Positions 54,926 through 62,938 of a DNA stretch of 64,000 nucleotides are shown here, one piece after another. Numbering within the stretch: the first letter of the stretch is position 1; the number at the start of each line of letters is the position of its first letter. Source of the DNA: Mycolicibacterium rhodesiae JS60 (lineage in GTDB: Bacteria > Actinomycetota > Actinomycetes > Mycobacteriales > Mycobacteriaceae); the NCBI GenBank assembly GCA_000230935.2, contig AGIQ01000003.1, positions 186,001 to 250,000 of the forward strand, read 5' to 3'. Made by a program: the position numbers and the translations under genes. The notes under the pieces were generated by a model. That model was given only the letters and a program-made list of their open reading frames with translations, searched no databases and had not been told where the DNA came from.

Positions 54926-56905
54926 TCATGAGACGGTCTCGGCACATTCCGACGCGCTGGCGTCAGAAGCTGCCCCACGGGCCGACTCAAGGTTGAAGTC
55001 GTCCAGGTCGGCATGTCTGGTCATGCGCCAGAAATCAATGTTCCGGAACGGGTTTACGCCGACAACGCGACCTCTCGCATTGCGGTAGTAGGTAGTCATC
55101 GCGGGGTGGGTCCAGATCATTCGCTCATGCATTTCATCCACTGTGGCCGCGTAACTCTCGTATACGTCGTGACGAACTTCGGCAACATCGATTCCGCGCT
55201 CGAACATCTGCTCGAGCAGACTGACTGAGTAGTTCAGTTGCGCCTCAACGGTGTGAATCAAGCTCCCACCGTGCCCAGTCTGCGTGTTCGGCCCGTACAC
55301 CGCAAAGAAGTTTGGGAACTCCGGCACGAAGAGACCGAGGTAGGCGCGGCAATCGTCGTCATCCCAGACCTCGCGTAGACGTCGGCCTCCACGCCCACGC
55401 ACCTCGTAGGAAGAGATGAACCGCCCAACATCGAAACCTGTTGCCAGAATGAGGATATCGGCTTCGTGCAACACGCCGTCGCAGGTGACCACGCCCTCGG
55501 GGCAGACCTCAGCGATCGCGTCGGTGACGAGGTGAACATTTGGACGGGTCAGCGCACGAAACCATCCGTTGTCCGCAAGCATGCGCTTTCCGAAGGGAGG
55601 ATAGTTGGGGACCACCTTCGCGAGTAGATCCTCATGGCCCACCAATTCGGACTTGATGTATTCCGTGAAGTACGCGCGATGGCCGTCGTTGATCGCATTG
55701 ATGGCGGACGTCGAGTCGGCCCATGCGGGGTCACGCTGCAACGCCTTATACAACTTGTCGTGGTGGATCCAACTCATCCGCAGGCGGTACCAAGCACGAA
55801 ACAGCGGCACCTGCTCGAACATCAACCGCATGGCGTCCGGAACCGCCTGCTTGAACTTCGGGAACGGTTGGGCCCATTGCGGTGAACGCTGAAAAATCGT
55901 GAGTTCCCGCACGGAGTCGGCGATTGCCGGCACGACCTGCATCGCTGAAGCGCCATTGCCGATAATGGCAACCCGCTTGCCCGCGAGATCAAGTCCTGCC
56001 GGCCATCGCGCGGTATGGAACGCGGGCCCATCAAAGGTATTGAGGCCCGGAATATTTGGCACGACGGGCGGGTGAAATGCACCGACGCAGCTGAAGATCA
56101 CATTTGCGGTCTCGACCCGCTCTACGCCTCCGGCGTCGCGCACCCGCACTGACCACACTCGTTCGGCTTCATCGAACTCCGCGCTAACGACCTCGGTACC
56201 GAAGTGAATCCTCTTCCGCACATCGAAGTCATCCGCAATGCCGTCCAGGTAATCCTTAATCTCGTCGCCGGCCGCGAAATACCGGGACCAGTCGCCGTGA
56301 GCAAAGGAGTACGAGTACAGGTGGCTCGGAGTGTCCACGGCGACACCCGGATACAGGTTTTCCGACCAAACCCCACCGACCCGCTCGTCCTTCTCGAGGA
56401 TGAGGTAGGGGATCCTAAGGCCGTCCAGCTTGATTGCGGCAAGGATGCCCGACAGGCCCGCGCCGATGATCACAGCTCGGAAACCCGCTGGAGTGTCCAC
56501 GGACTCCGGCGAGGGAAGTCCCCCCAGCCCCGTCGCCAGTTCCTCAGCGAGGAACTGGCCGTATTCCGGCGGAACGGCCTCCCCCATCGACACGCTGAGC
56601 ATACGAACCATGAGGTCCGGCGACGGTTCGGGAATGGCGATCGGCGCACCCGCACGCCAGGCCCTTATCGCCGCCAGGGCCGCCGCCCGCAACTCGGCCT
56701 GCAACGCCTCCGGCAGACCACCCGTATCATTGTCGGCAAAGCCCTTGGTTCGAGCGATCACGTACGGCGGCTCGAGCCAACGGGTTTCACCGGTCAGCTG
56801 GACGAGTACCAGAAGCAGCGTTGGAATGTTCGCAACCGCGATCGCGGCGTCCAGTGGGTCGCTCTTCACATTGCCGCCACACGCGGATGAATAGTCAAAT
56901 GCCAT
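54926..56905 (-). CDS. Baeyer-Villiger flavin monooxygenase (HAPMO-like, with N-terminal extension)
   Basis: 659 residues, longer than cyclohexanone-type enzymes (~540) because of a ~140-residue N-terminal helical extension, as in 4-hydroxyacetophenone monooxygenase. FAD fold GAGLSG at 148-153. The type I BVMO fingerprint FDGPAFHTARWP lies at 291-302. The NADPH fold GNGASA is at 316-321. These enzymes insert oxygen next to a ketone to make an ester or lactone, using NADPH and O2 without a separate reductase. It is in the middle of the minus-strand cluster between two P450s, consistent with P450 hydroxylation, oxidation to a ketone and ring or chain cleavage (pathway is inference). Confidence 0.93.
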   Translation of the reverse strand: MAFDYSSACGGNVKSDPLDAAIAVANIPTLLLVLVQLTGETRWLEPPYVIARTKGFADNDTGGLPEALQAELRAAALAAIRAWRAGAPIAIPEPSPDLMVRMLSVSMGEAVPPEYGQFLAEELATGLGGLPSPESVDTPAGFRAVIIGAGLSGILAAIKLDGLRIPYLILEKDERVGGVWSENLYPGVAVDTPSHLYSYSFAHGDWSRYFAAGDEIKDYLDGIADDFDVRKRIHFGTEVVSAEFDEAERVWSVRVRDAGGVERVETANVIFSCVGAFHPPVVPNIPGLNTFDGPAFHTARWPAGLDLAGKRVAIIGNGASAMQVVPAIADSVRELTIFQRSPQWAQPFPKFKQAVPDAMRLMFEQVPLFRAWYRLRMSWIHHDKLYKALQRDPAWADSTSAINAINDGHRAYFTEYIKSELVGHEDLLAKVVPNYPPFGKRMLADNGWFRALTRPNVHLVTDAIAEVCPEGVVTCDGVLHEADILILATGFDVGRFISSYEVRGRGGRRLREVWDDDDCRAYLGLFVPEFPNFFAVYGPNTQTGHGGSLIHTVEAQLNYSVSLLEQMFERGIDVAEVRHDVYESYAATVDEMHERMIWTHPAMTTYYRNARGRVVGVNPFRNIDFWRMTRHADLDDFNLESARGAASDASASECAETVS

Positions 56906-56943
56906 TGGATGGGCTCTCTTTCAGAAAAAGCACGCTATGCCGG

Positions 56944-58179
56944 CTAACGACTCATGAAGACGGGCAGGGCCACCGGGCCCCTGGCAAACGCTGCACGGAA
57001 CGCCACCTGATGGCCGGGCTCCAGCTCGAATCGCTGTAGGGCACAGATTGCCCTCATCGCAGCCTTCATCTCGAGACGCGCGAGATGGGCACCGAGGCAA
57101 CGGTGGATGCCTGCCCCGAATGCAAGATGCGAACGCACATTTGATCGATGGATGTCGATGTTGAGCGGGTCCGCGAATTGCAGCGGGTCGAGATTGGCAG
57201 CGGCGAAGTTCAGCAGAAGGCGGTCACCAGCCTTCATCGGACACCCCTGAAACTCGGTGTCCTCGGTGACCGTTCGGCCTTCGGTCGGAACCGGTGACGC
57301 GAAGCGCAACACCTCCTCGACAGCGCGGTCCAAGGTCCGCTCATCCGCGTGACCCAGCTCCGTGCGAAGTTCCGGCTTGGCGGCCAAAAGCCATGCCATC
57401 GCTCCAAGGCCGCCCATCGTGGTTTCCATCCCGCCCATGACGGCAAGGTTGAGAATCTCGACACGTTCCCGCTCGGTGAGTTCGAAACCGTTCTCTCCGA
57501 ACCCCATGTGAGCAATTGCGCCCGGCAGGCCATCGCGCCGACCTTCGGCTCGTCGGGTCTCCAACAGGTCAGCGCACCACGCAAGCAATTTCGGCGCAGT
57601 CGACACCGTCATTTCCGGCTTTGTGAGCAGAATGCTAACCAGAGAAATCAAGGCATCCGCCTGCTCAGCAGTTGTATCTAGGAAGCCAGGTCCGCGGAAG
57701 ATCGCCGGCGGCAGCTCGTTGGTGAAGGATGCTACGAAATCAACGGGACCATCCTGATCCAGGCACTGATTGAGGAGCTCTTCTACCACTGCGGCGACCG
57801 CGGCGTCGTTCTCCGCCACCGCTTCTGGCGTAAAGAACGGATTCAGTGCTTTCCGCATCTGACGATGAATCGGGGGATCAGATTCAACTGGGAGTAGCCG
57901 GATGACGTCGAGTGGCATCTGCACGGACGAGACACCGCCCGCGCTGCTGAAGAGTTCCCAATCAATCGCAGCATTCATGACGGACTGGTAGTCATTGACG
58001 ATCCACTGGCCCGGTTGCTCGGTGACGCTCCACAGCGCGGTGTTCCAACCTGCCGGACATTGTTCGCGTACCCGCGTATTGGCGTTCCAGAAGTCGTTAT
58101 GCACCGCCGGGTCCAGCGGGAAGAAGTCCACTGTTTCATACGCAGTGGACTGCTCGTTCATTTCAGCTCTGCTCGTCAC
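56944..58179 (-). CDS. Cytochrome P450 (cluster copy C)
   Basis: 411 residues (405 if the second ATG is used). The I-helix is GGMETT, the K-helix EEVLR and the haem loop FGAGIHRCLG. The N-terminal part (NARVREQCPAGWN-like NTRVREQCPAGWNTALW, then VTEQPGQWIVNDYQSVMNA) differs from copies A and B, so these are three distinct P450 families and not recent duplicates. It lies between the Rieske gene (138-bp gap) and the BVMO gene (38-bp gap) in the same direction. Confidence 0.94.
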   Translation of the reverse strand: MTSRAEMNEQSTAYETVDFFPLDPAVHNDFWNANTRVREQCPAGWNTALWSVTEQPGQWIVNDYQSVMNAAIDWELFSSAGGVSSVQMPLDVIRLLPVESDPPIHRQMRKALNPFFTPEAVAENDAAVAAVVEELLNQCLDQDGPVDFVASFTNELPPAIFRGPGFLDTTAEQADALISLVSILLTKPEMTVSTAPKLLAWCADLLETRRAEGRRDGLPGAIAHMGFGENGFELTERERVEILNLAVMGGMETTMGGLGAMAWLLAAKPELRTELGHADERTLDRAVEEVLRFASPVPTEGRTVTEDTEFQGCPMKAGDRLLLNFAAANLDPLQFADPLNIDIHRSNVRSHLAFGAGIHRCLGAHLARLEMKAAMRAICALQRFELEPGHQVAFRAAFARGPVALPVFMSR

Positions 58180-58317
58180 CGTCGAGTCCTCTCGATTTGC
58201 GACAACTTTGTACAGCGATCGTGCCTATTGGTCTGCATGCAAAAACTTTTCAAGCCTGAGTTGGTGTCGGCCAGCGCGCATGCGTTGCAGGAATAGCAGT
58301 TTCGATCGAGCGGAAGA

Positions 58318-59367
58318 TCAATCGACCGCTGCACTGGGCGTGTATTGGGTCTCGATCCACTGGCGCAGTGCACGGAAGGACCGCACCTCGGTGGCGGCAA
58401 ACGGCGGTTTCGCGATGTAGGTCATGTTTTCCCACACCGGGAAGTCCGCAACATGCTGACTGAACTGCTGATGGGCCCAGCGGTCGCGCACCTTCTCGTC
58501 GAGGGGACTACCATCCCCACGCACCCTCGGCACCCAGACGGTTGAGCGATGATCGGATCTGCTCTTGTCGATTGGCGTCGTGGCGGCCAGCGTGCGCACC
58601 TCATCGAAGGACTCGATATGCCCGGCAGCCAAACCCATGCCGTGGCACTCAGTAGTGATTGAGCCGTCTACTGGCCCTTTCGGTGTTGCCCAGGTCGTCG
58701 CAGCATGGCCACCCCAGGTTGCCTTATAACTCGTGCGGAACCAATGCTGCGTGCTCTCCCAGTCCTGGACCTCGGGCACGCCCGCAGCCCCATGGACGTA
58801 CTGGAAGTGCGCGGCATCGCCGCTGTTTTCGGTTGCAACCTGAGGAGGGAACTTCATGTCCTTCCAGAGCTTGGCCGTGTGAGGAAAGATCGGCCAGTAA
58901 TCCGTCTCGAGATCAATGTCCTCGGACAACAGGTGTGGCATCTCCCACGTCGGCGGTTCGCCGTGATCGCCATACCACATGAGCACCAGGCCGTCGATCT
59001 CGCGCACCTCCCACTGGCGGATCCGGAGGTTCATCCGCTCCGGTTCGCTGTACGGGATATCAACGTTGCGTCCATCCCCATCCCACTTCCAGCCGTGGAA
59101 AGGGCATACCAGGCAGTCACCCTCGACTTTGCCCGCCTTTGCCACCCAGCCGGACGGCTCCGGCGATTCCGACCCGTGCCCGTAACCGAGATGGCCACCC
59201 ATGTGCGGACAGAAGGCATCGCTCAGATGCATGACGCCTGAGTTGTTCCGGTAAGCCACGAGGTGACTGTCGAAGTAGTGAAGGGGCACGACGTCACCAG
59301 GTTTGAATTCGCCACTCCAACCGATTTGGTACCAGCCGCTGGCGTAGCCATGGGGGAAATCGTGCAT
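58318..59367 (-). CDS. Rieske non-haem iron oxygenase, KshA-like
   Basis: 349 residues from the ATG at 59367, with GAGGAG 8 nt upstream; the open frame to 59508 is rejected. The Rieske [2Fe-2S] ligands are C53-P-H55 and C88-P-F-H91. The 32-residue spacer between the pairs is about 15 longer than in typical members. The mononuclear iron site is ENSGDAAHFQYVHG (Asp184, His187, His192). GWKWDGDGR after the Rieske loop and the C-terminal QQFSQHVADFPVWENM resemble 3-ketosteroid 9alpha-hydroxylase oxygenase (KshA). No KshB-type reductase is present in the window. It is the first gene of the minus-strand cluster, downstream of an AT-rich inverted repeat. Confidence 0.92.
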   Translation of the reverse strand: MHDFPHGYASGWYQIGWSGEFKPGDVVPLHYFDSHLVAYRNNSGVMHLSDAFCPHMGGHLGYGHGSESPEPSGWVAKAGKVEGDCLVCPFHGWKWDGDGRNVDIPYSEPERMNLRIRQWEVREIDGLVLMWYGDHGEPPTWEMPHLLSEDIDLETDYWPIFPHTAKLWKDMKFPPQVATENSGDAAHFQYVHGAAGVPEVQDWESTQHWFRTSYKATWGGHAATTWATPKGPVDGSITTECHGMGLAAGHIESFDEVRTLAATTPIDKSRSDHRSTVWVPRVRGDGSPLDEKVRDRWAHQQFSQHVADFPVWENMTYIAKPPFAATEVRSFRALRQWIETQYTPSAAVD

Positions 59368-59444
59368 CGTTGGTGCTCCTCGACTGTAATGCGCGGTGTG
59401 CGCAAGGGGTGAGCCCACCTGCGCACTGACAACTGCCAGGCTGC

Positions 59445-59477
59445 CTGACAGTTGAACATATTTTGTTTGTATGTCAG
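59445..59477. promoter_or_regulatory. AT-rich operator-like inverted repeat upstream of the Rieske gene
   Basis: CTGACA (59445-59450) and TGTCAG (59472-59477) are perfect inverted arms around a 21-nt AT-rich centre that includes CATATTTTG. It lies 78 bp upstream of the Rieske start. An AT-rich patch in a GC-rich setting would suit a promoter with an overlapping operator. The regulator is unknown; the adjacent LuxR-type protein is a candidate. Confidence 0.4.
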
Positions 59478-59481
59478 CAGA

Positions 59482-59552
59482 GGCCAACGTCCCGACACGA
59501 AGGGCCAACGTCCCGACGGAAAGGGGCCAACGCCCGCCTGTCGGAGGCCACG
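59482..59552. repeat. Four phased direct repeats (GGCCAACG-type)
   Basis: GGCCAACGTCCCGAC occurs exactly at 59482-59496 and 59503-59517, then degenerates to GGCCAACGCCCGCC at 59525 and GGCCACG at 59546. Start-to-start spacing is 21, 22 and 21 bp, i.e. two helical turns, placing all copies on one DNA face. This fits an activator-binding array between the divergent Rieske operon and the LuxR regulator gene. Confidence 0.6.
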
Positions 59553-60029
59553 AGAAACTGCTCCAGCGACGGCCGGGTAACTGCCTGCCGGCGGTTGGCT
59601 ATGCCAACCGGAAGTGGCCCCAGGGCGACGGGGTGAAGGCCAGCGATCGTCGCAACACTGGTGGTCAATGAGCTTGTGCCAGTGCCTTATCGAGTCGCTG
59701 GTCCGGTGTTTGCCAATCCGGTGGCTTCACGGGGCCAGGTGTTGAGAGAGTCCGCGACCGCGGCGAGGACCACTGGCGGTGTGCACCAACAGCCGGCAAC
59801 CGGGCGCGGACCGTTCGTCCGCGCGAACGGTGACCTTTGCCCCTGCTAGCACCCAGCATCACTCGCCGATGATGAGTTACAAGCTGAGCCGTAGGCGAGA
59901 CCGATGCGCTACCAAAATCACCGAACACGAACCCGACGCCGAGATCTAGATCCAGCAGACCGGTGAACACCGCAACTTCTCGCGGCACTCCAGCGACTAC
60001 TCAAGCGACCGAACTGGTCGGAGTGCGGA

Positions 60030-62672
60030 ATGGGGCACACGTTGGTTGTGGACGATATCTGGCCTCTCGTCGGCCGAGCGGCGGAACTCGACCGCTTTGG
60101 TCGGCTCCTGCGTCGTGGCGAGGGGGGCGTGGTGATCGCGGGGCCGGCCGGGGTCGGCCGCTCGCGGCTGGGATCCGAGGCACTGGCTTTGGCGAAGGAC
60201 CGGGGCGCTGCCGTGGCGCAGGTCGTCGGGACACGGGCGCTTGCCAGCATCCCGTTCGGCGCTTTCGCTCCGTTGCTCCGATCCGAAGGCCTTGAGGAAC
60301 ACTCTCGATCAGAGCTGCTCCGGCGATACCGGGAGATCCTCACCTCGATGGCCGGAGATGGACGCCTCGTCCTCCTTGTCGACGATGCCCACCTCCTGGA
60401 TGATCTTTCCGCCGGTCTCCTTGAGCAGCTACTGACCGAGCGAGGGGTGTTCCTCATCGCGTGCGTGGACACGGGATCGGACCTCTCTGAACCAATCGTC
60501 CGACTCTGGAAGGACGACTCAGTCGAGCGGATTGATCTGGGAGCTCTCGATACGACCTCCATCGGAGCGTTGCTCGAGTCTGTTCTCGCAGGTCCGGTCG
60601 ACCCGGCCGCTGTTCACGCGCTCGCCGGAGCGGCCCAGGGCAGCCTCGTTTTCTTGCGGGAGTTGGTCCGCTCCGCCATCGAAGAGGGCGTATTCACCGA
60701 CGACATCGGCGTCTGGCGCGTCGTTGGTGCGCTCCCGTCGTCGAACAGGCTGGCAGAGCTTGTGCAGGCACGCCTCGTCGATCTCTCCTACTCGGAGCGC
60801 GACCTGTTGGAGATCGTTGCGTTCGGCGAGCCGCTCACCGTCGGCGAGCTGCCCGGGGCGGACCCCGCCACTCTCGAGGTCCTCGAACGGCGCCGGCTCG
60901 TCAGCGTCCGCGCCGACGGTGACCGCACCGAGGTCCGGCTCGCACATGCAGCGTATGGGCAGGTCGTTCGCGACCGAATGCCCCTGCTTCGGGCACGGCA
61001 GCTCGCTGGGCTGCTCGGTGATGCGGTCGAGGCGACCGGGATGCGCCGCCGGAACGACCTCCTTCGCGTCGCGTCCTGGCGTCTCGATGATGGGGGGGCA
61101 CAGCCCGAGCTCATGTTTGATGCGGCGCTTGTGGCGCAGGGTCGCTGCGACCTCGGGCTCGCAGAGCGGCTCGCCCGACGCGCCCTGCACCTCGGCGGCG
61201 GATTCGACGCAGCGTTCCTCGCCGCGCAGCTCGCCGCGCAGCAAGGGCGGCGAGAGCAAGCCGAGGCGGAGCTCGCAGATCTCACCACGCGCTCCACGTC
61301 CGATCGCGAGCGCGGCCTCATCGCAACGGCGCGCCTGGACAACCTCGTCTTCTCGATGGGTCACGTCGAGCTCGGCCTGGAGATGGCTCTCAAAGCGGAG
61401 GCGGCGATCGAGGACCCGGCATGGCGCGCCGAAGTCGTCGCCAGGCGGGCTTGTGTTCTCGGCGGCGTAGAGGGACCGCGGGCCGCCGTCGAGGTTGCCG
61501 AACCGCTCCTCTCGCAGGCCAGAGGCCGGGCGCTGGTGTGGGCGTCAATCGCGGCCTCGTACGGCCTCGGCCGCCTGGGCCGCCTCGAGCAAGCGCGGGA
61601 GGTCAGCATCCAGGGACACGTGGCGCACGTGGGGCTGGAAAAGCCACTGGACTGGTTCCCGTGGCGGCATGTTTTCTTTGACGCTGAGGCGTTGGGCCAC
61701 CTGGGGCGTTTGGACGAGTCGCACGAGCTTGCTGAGACCATGTACCGCGAAGCGGTTGAGGCCGGGTCGCTGGAAGCGCAGGCGTGGTTCGCGTGGCAGA
61801 TGACGAAGTTCGTGACCGACCGTGGGCACGCCAAGACGGCTGCGACCTTCGGCCGACTGGCGGTCGCGCTCTTCCGACATATCGGCGCGAAGCAGTTTGA
61901 GCACTTCGCGCTCGGAGATTTGGCTGCAGCATTCGCAATCAGCGGCCTGCAACGGGAATCACGGGAGACCCTGCAGGTCATGCGGGAAGGACTCGGGCTG
62001 CCGGACACCCAGTACTGGGCTGTCAACGTCCTGCAAGCGCGAGCATGGACCGATGTCGTCCATGGTGATCTGCCTAGTGCCCTGCGCCTATTCCGCCAGG
62101 CGGCCCAGGTCGGTCAGGAGATCGGAGATCTCGTCGGGGCCGCATCCAGCCTGCATGCCGAAGCCCGACTGGGCTCCCCTCGAGGCGTGGAGGATCAGCT
62201 TGAGTCGTTGGCGCGCGAGATCGAGGGTCCGCTCGTGCGAGCCCGCCTCGAGCACGTCCGGGCGCTCACAGCCAAGGACGCCGTTGCGCTGGAGGACTGC
62301 TCGGCGACCTTCCGAGGGCTCGGAGCACACCTGCTCGCCGCCGAGGCGCAAGCCGACGCCGCGAACGTTTGGCGGGACCACGGCAACCCGCGGCGGGCAA
62401 GCGCCGCGACCCGACAGGCGACACACCTCGCCGCCGAGTGCGAGGGCCCCGCGACCCCGGCCCTTGCCGTCACCCGCACGACCGCCCGGCTCACTCCCGC
62501 CGAGCGGCGAGCAGCGCTGCTCGCCGCTGACGGCCGGACGAGCCGGCAGATCGCAGAGGAACTCGAGGTGTCGGTGCGCACCGTCGAGAACCACCTGCAG
62601 CACGTCTATCAAAAGCTCGGCATCCGCGGGCGCAGCGACCTGCGCGCGCTCGTCGACCGTCCCGAGGACTGA
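60030..62672 (+). CDS. Large ATP-binding LuxR-family (LAL-type) regulator
   Basis: 880 residues. The N-terminal AAA/NACHT-like ATPase has the P-loop GPAGVGRSRL (residues 38-47), where Arg44 replaces the usual Walker A lysine, and Walker B LVLLVDDAHLLDD. A long helical TPR-like region (~350-780) with many Leu/Ala repeats follows. The last ~60 residues are a LuxR helix-turn-helix: LTPAERRAALLAADGRTSRQIAEELEVSVRTVENHLQHVYQKLGI. Such regulators are inducer-dependent activators of catabolic genes. It is divergent from the Rieske-led operon and next to the amidohydrolase, so it probably controls the cluster (inference). A GTG at 60048 is an alternative start. Confidence 0.93.
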   Translation: MGHTLVVDDIWPLVGRAAELDRFGRLLRRGEGGVVIAGPAGVGRSRLGSEALALAKDRGAAVAQVVGTRALASIPFGAFAPLLRSEGLEEHSRSELLRRYREILTSMAGDGRLVLLVDDAHLLDDLSAGLLEQLLTERGVFLIACVDTGSDLSEPIVRLWKDDSVERIDLGALDTTSIGALLESVLAGPVDPAAVHALAGAAQGSLVFLRELVRSAIEEGVFTDDIGVWRVVGALPSSNRLAELVQARLVDLSYSERDLLEIVAFGEPLTVGELPGADPATLEVLERRRLVSVRADGDRTEVRLAHAAYGQVVRDRMPLLRARQLAGLLGDAVEATGMRRRNDLLRVASWRLDDGGAQPELMFDAALVAQGRCDLGLAERLARRALHLGGGFDAAFLAAQLAAQQGRREQAEAELADLTTRSTSDRERGLIATARLDNLVFSMGHVELGLEMALKAEAAIEDPAWRAEVVARRACVLGGVEGPRAAVEVAEPLLSQARGRALVWASIAASYGLGRLGRLEQAREVSIQGHVAHVGLEKPLDWFPWRHVFFDAEALGHLGRLDESHELAETMYREAVEAGSLEAQAWFAWQMTKFVTDRGHAKTAATFGRLAVALFRHIGAKQFEHFALGDLAAAFAISGLQRESRETLQVMREGLGLPDTQYWAVNVLQARAWTDVVHGDLPSALRLFRQAAQVGQEIGDLVGAASSLHAEARLGSPRGVEDQLESLAREIEGPLVRARLEHVRALTAKDAVALEDCSATFRGLGAHLLAAEAQADAANVWRDHGNPRRASAATRQATHLAAECEGPATPALAVTRTTARLTPAERRAALLAADGRTSRQIAEELEVSVRTVENHLQHVYQKLGIRGRSDLRALVDRPED

Positions 62673-62739
62673 AGTGAACGCCCGTCGGTCCCGCGGTCAG
62701 CAATCGCGGCGCGAATGCGTCCCGTTGGAGCGTTCCTGA

Positions 62740-62811
62740 GCTCGGCTCTCCCGAAGGCAAGTTTGAACCGCCGCCTCGGGTTTGGCGCATCAAACCCGAG
62801 GGGAGCCGAGC
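62740..62811. terminator. Nested double hairpin between the convergent LuxR and amidohydrolase genes
   Basis: The inner stem CTCGGGTTTG (62775-62784) pairs perfectly with CAAACCCGAG (62791-62800) across 6 nt. The outer stem GCTCGGCTC (62740-62748) pairs perfectly with GAGCCGAGC (62803-62811). Both strands can form it, so it may act as a bidirectional terminator in the 266-bp convergent gap. Confidence 0.6.
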
Positions 62812-62938
62812 ACCGGATCGCCAACCCGGTTCCACCCGCGCGATCAGGCCCGCGATCTGGCACATCGACTCGTCGAAACACACCTGACCGCAACACATCA
62901 CGACGCCACGCCGAATAGCGTGGACTCTGCTTGTCGTA

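Larger units (their letters stand above)
59368..60029. other. 662-bp divergent region between the Rieske and LuxR genes
   Basis: No gene is supported. The left part holds an AT-rich inverted repeat (59445-59477) and four phased direct repeats (59482-59552), both probable regulatory sites for the Rieske-led operon. The remaining ~470 bp holds only short unsupported open frames. GGAG at 60020-60023 serves the LuxR gene. Confidence 0.55.

Noticed and set aside
59665..59988. Short open frames in the Rieske/LuxR gap
   Set aside because: No ribosome sites or recognisable domains on either strand.
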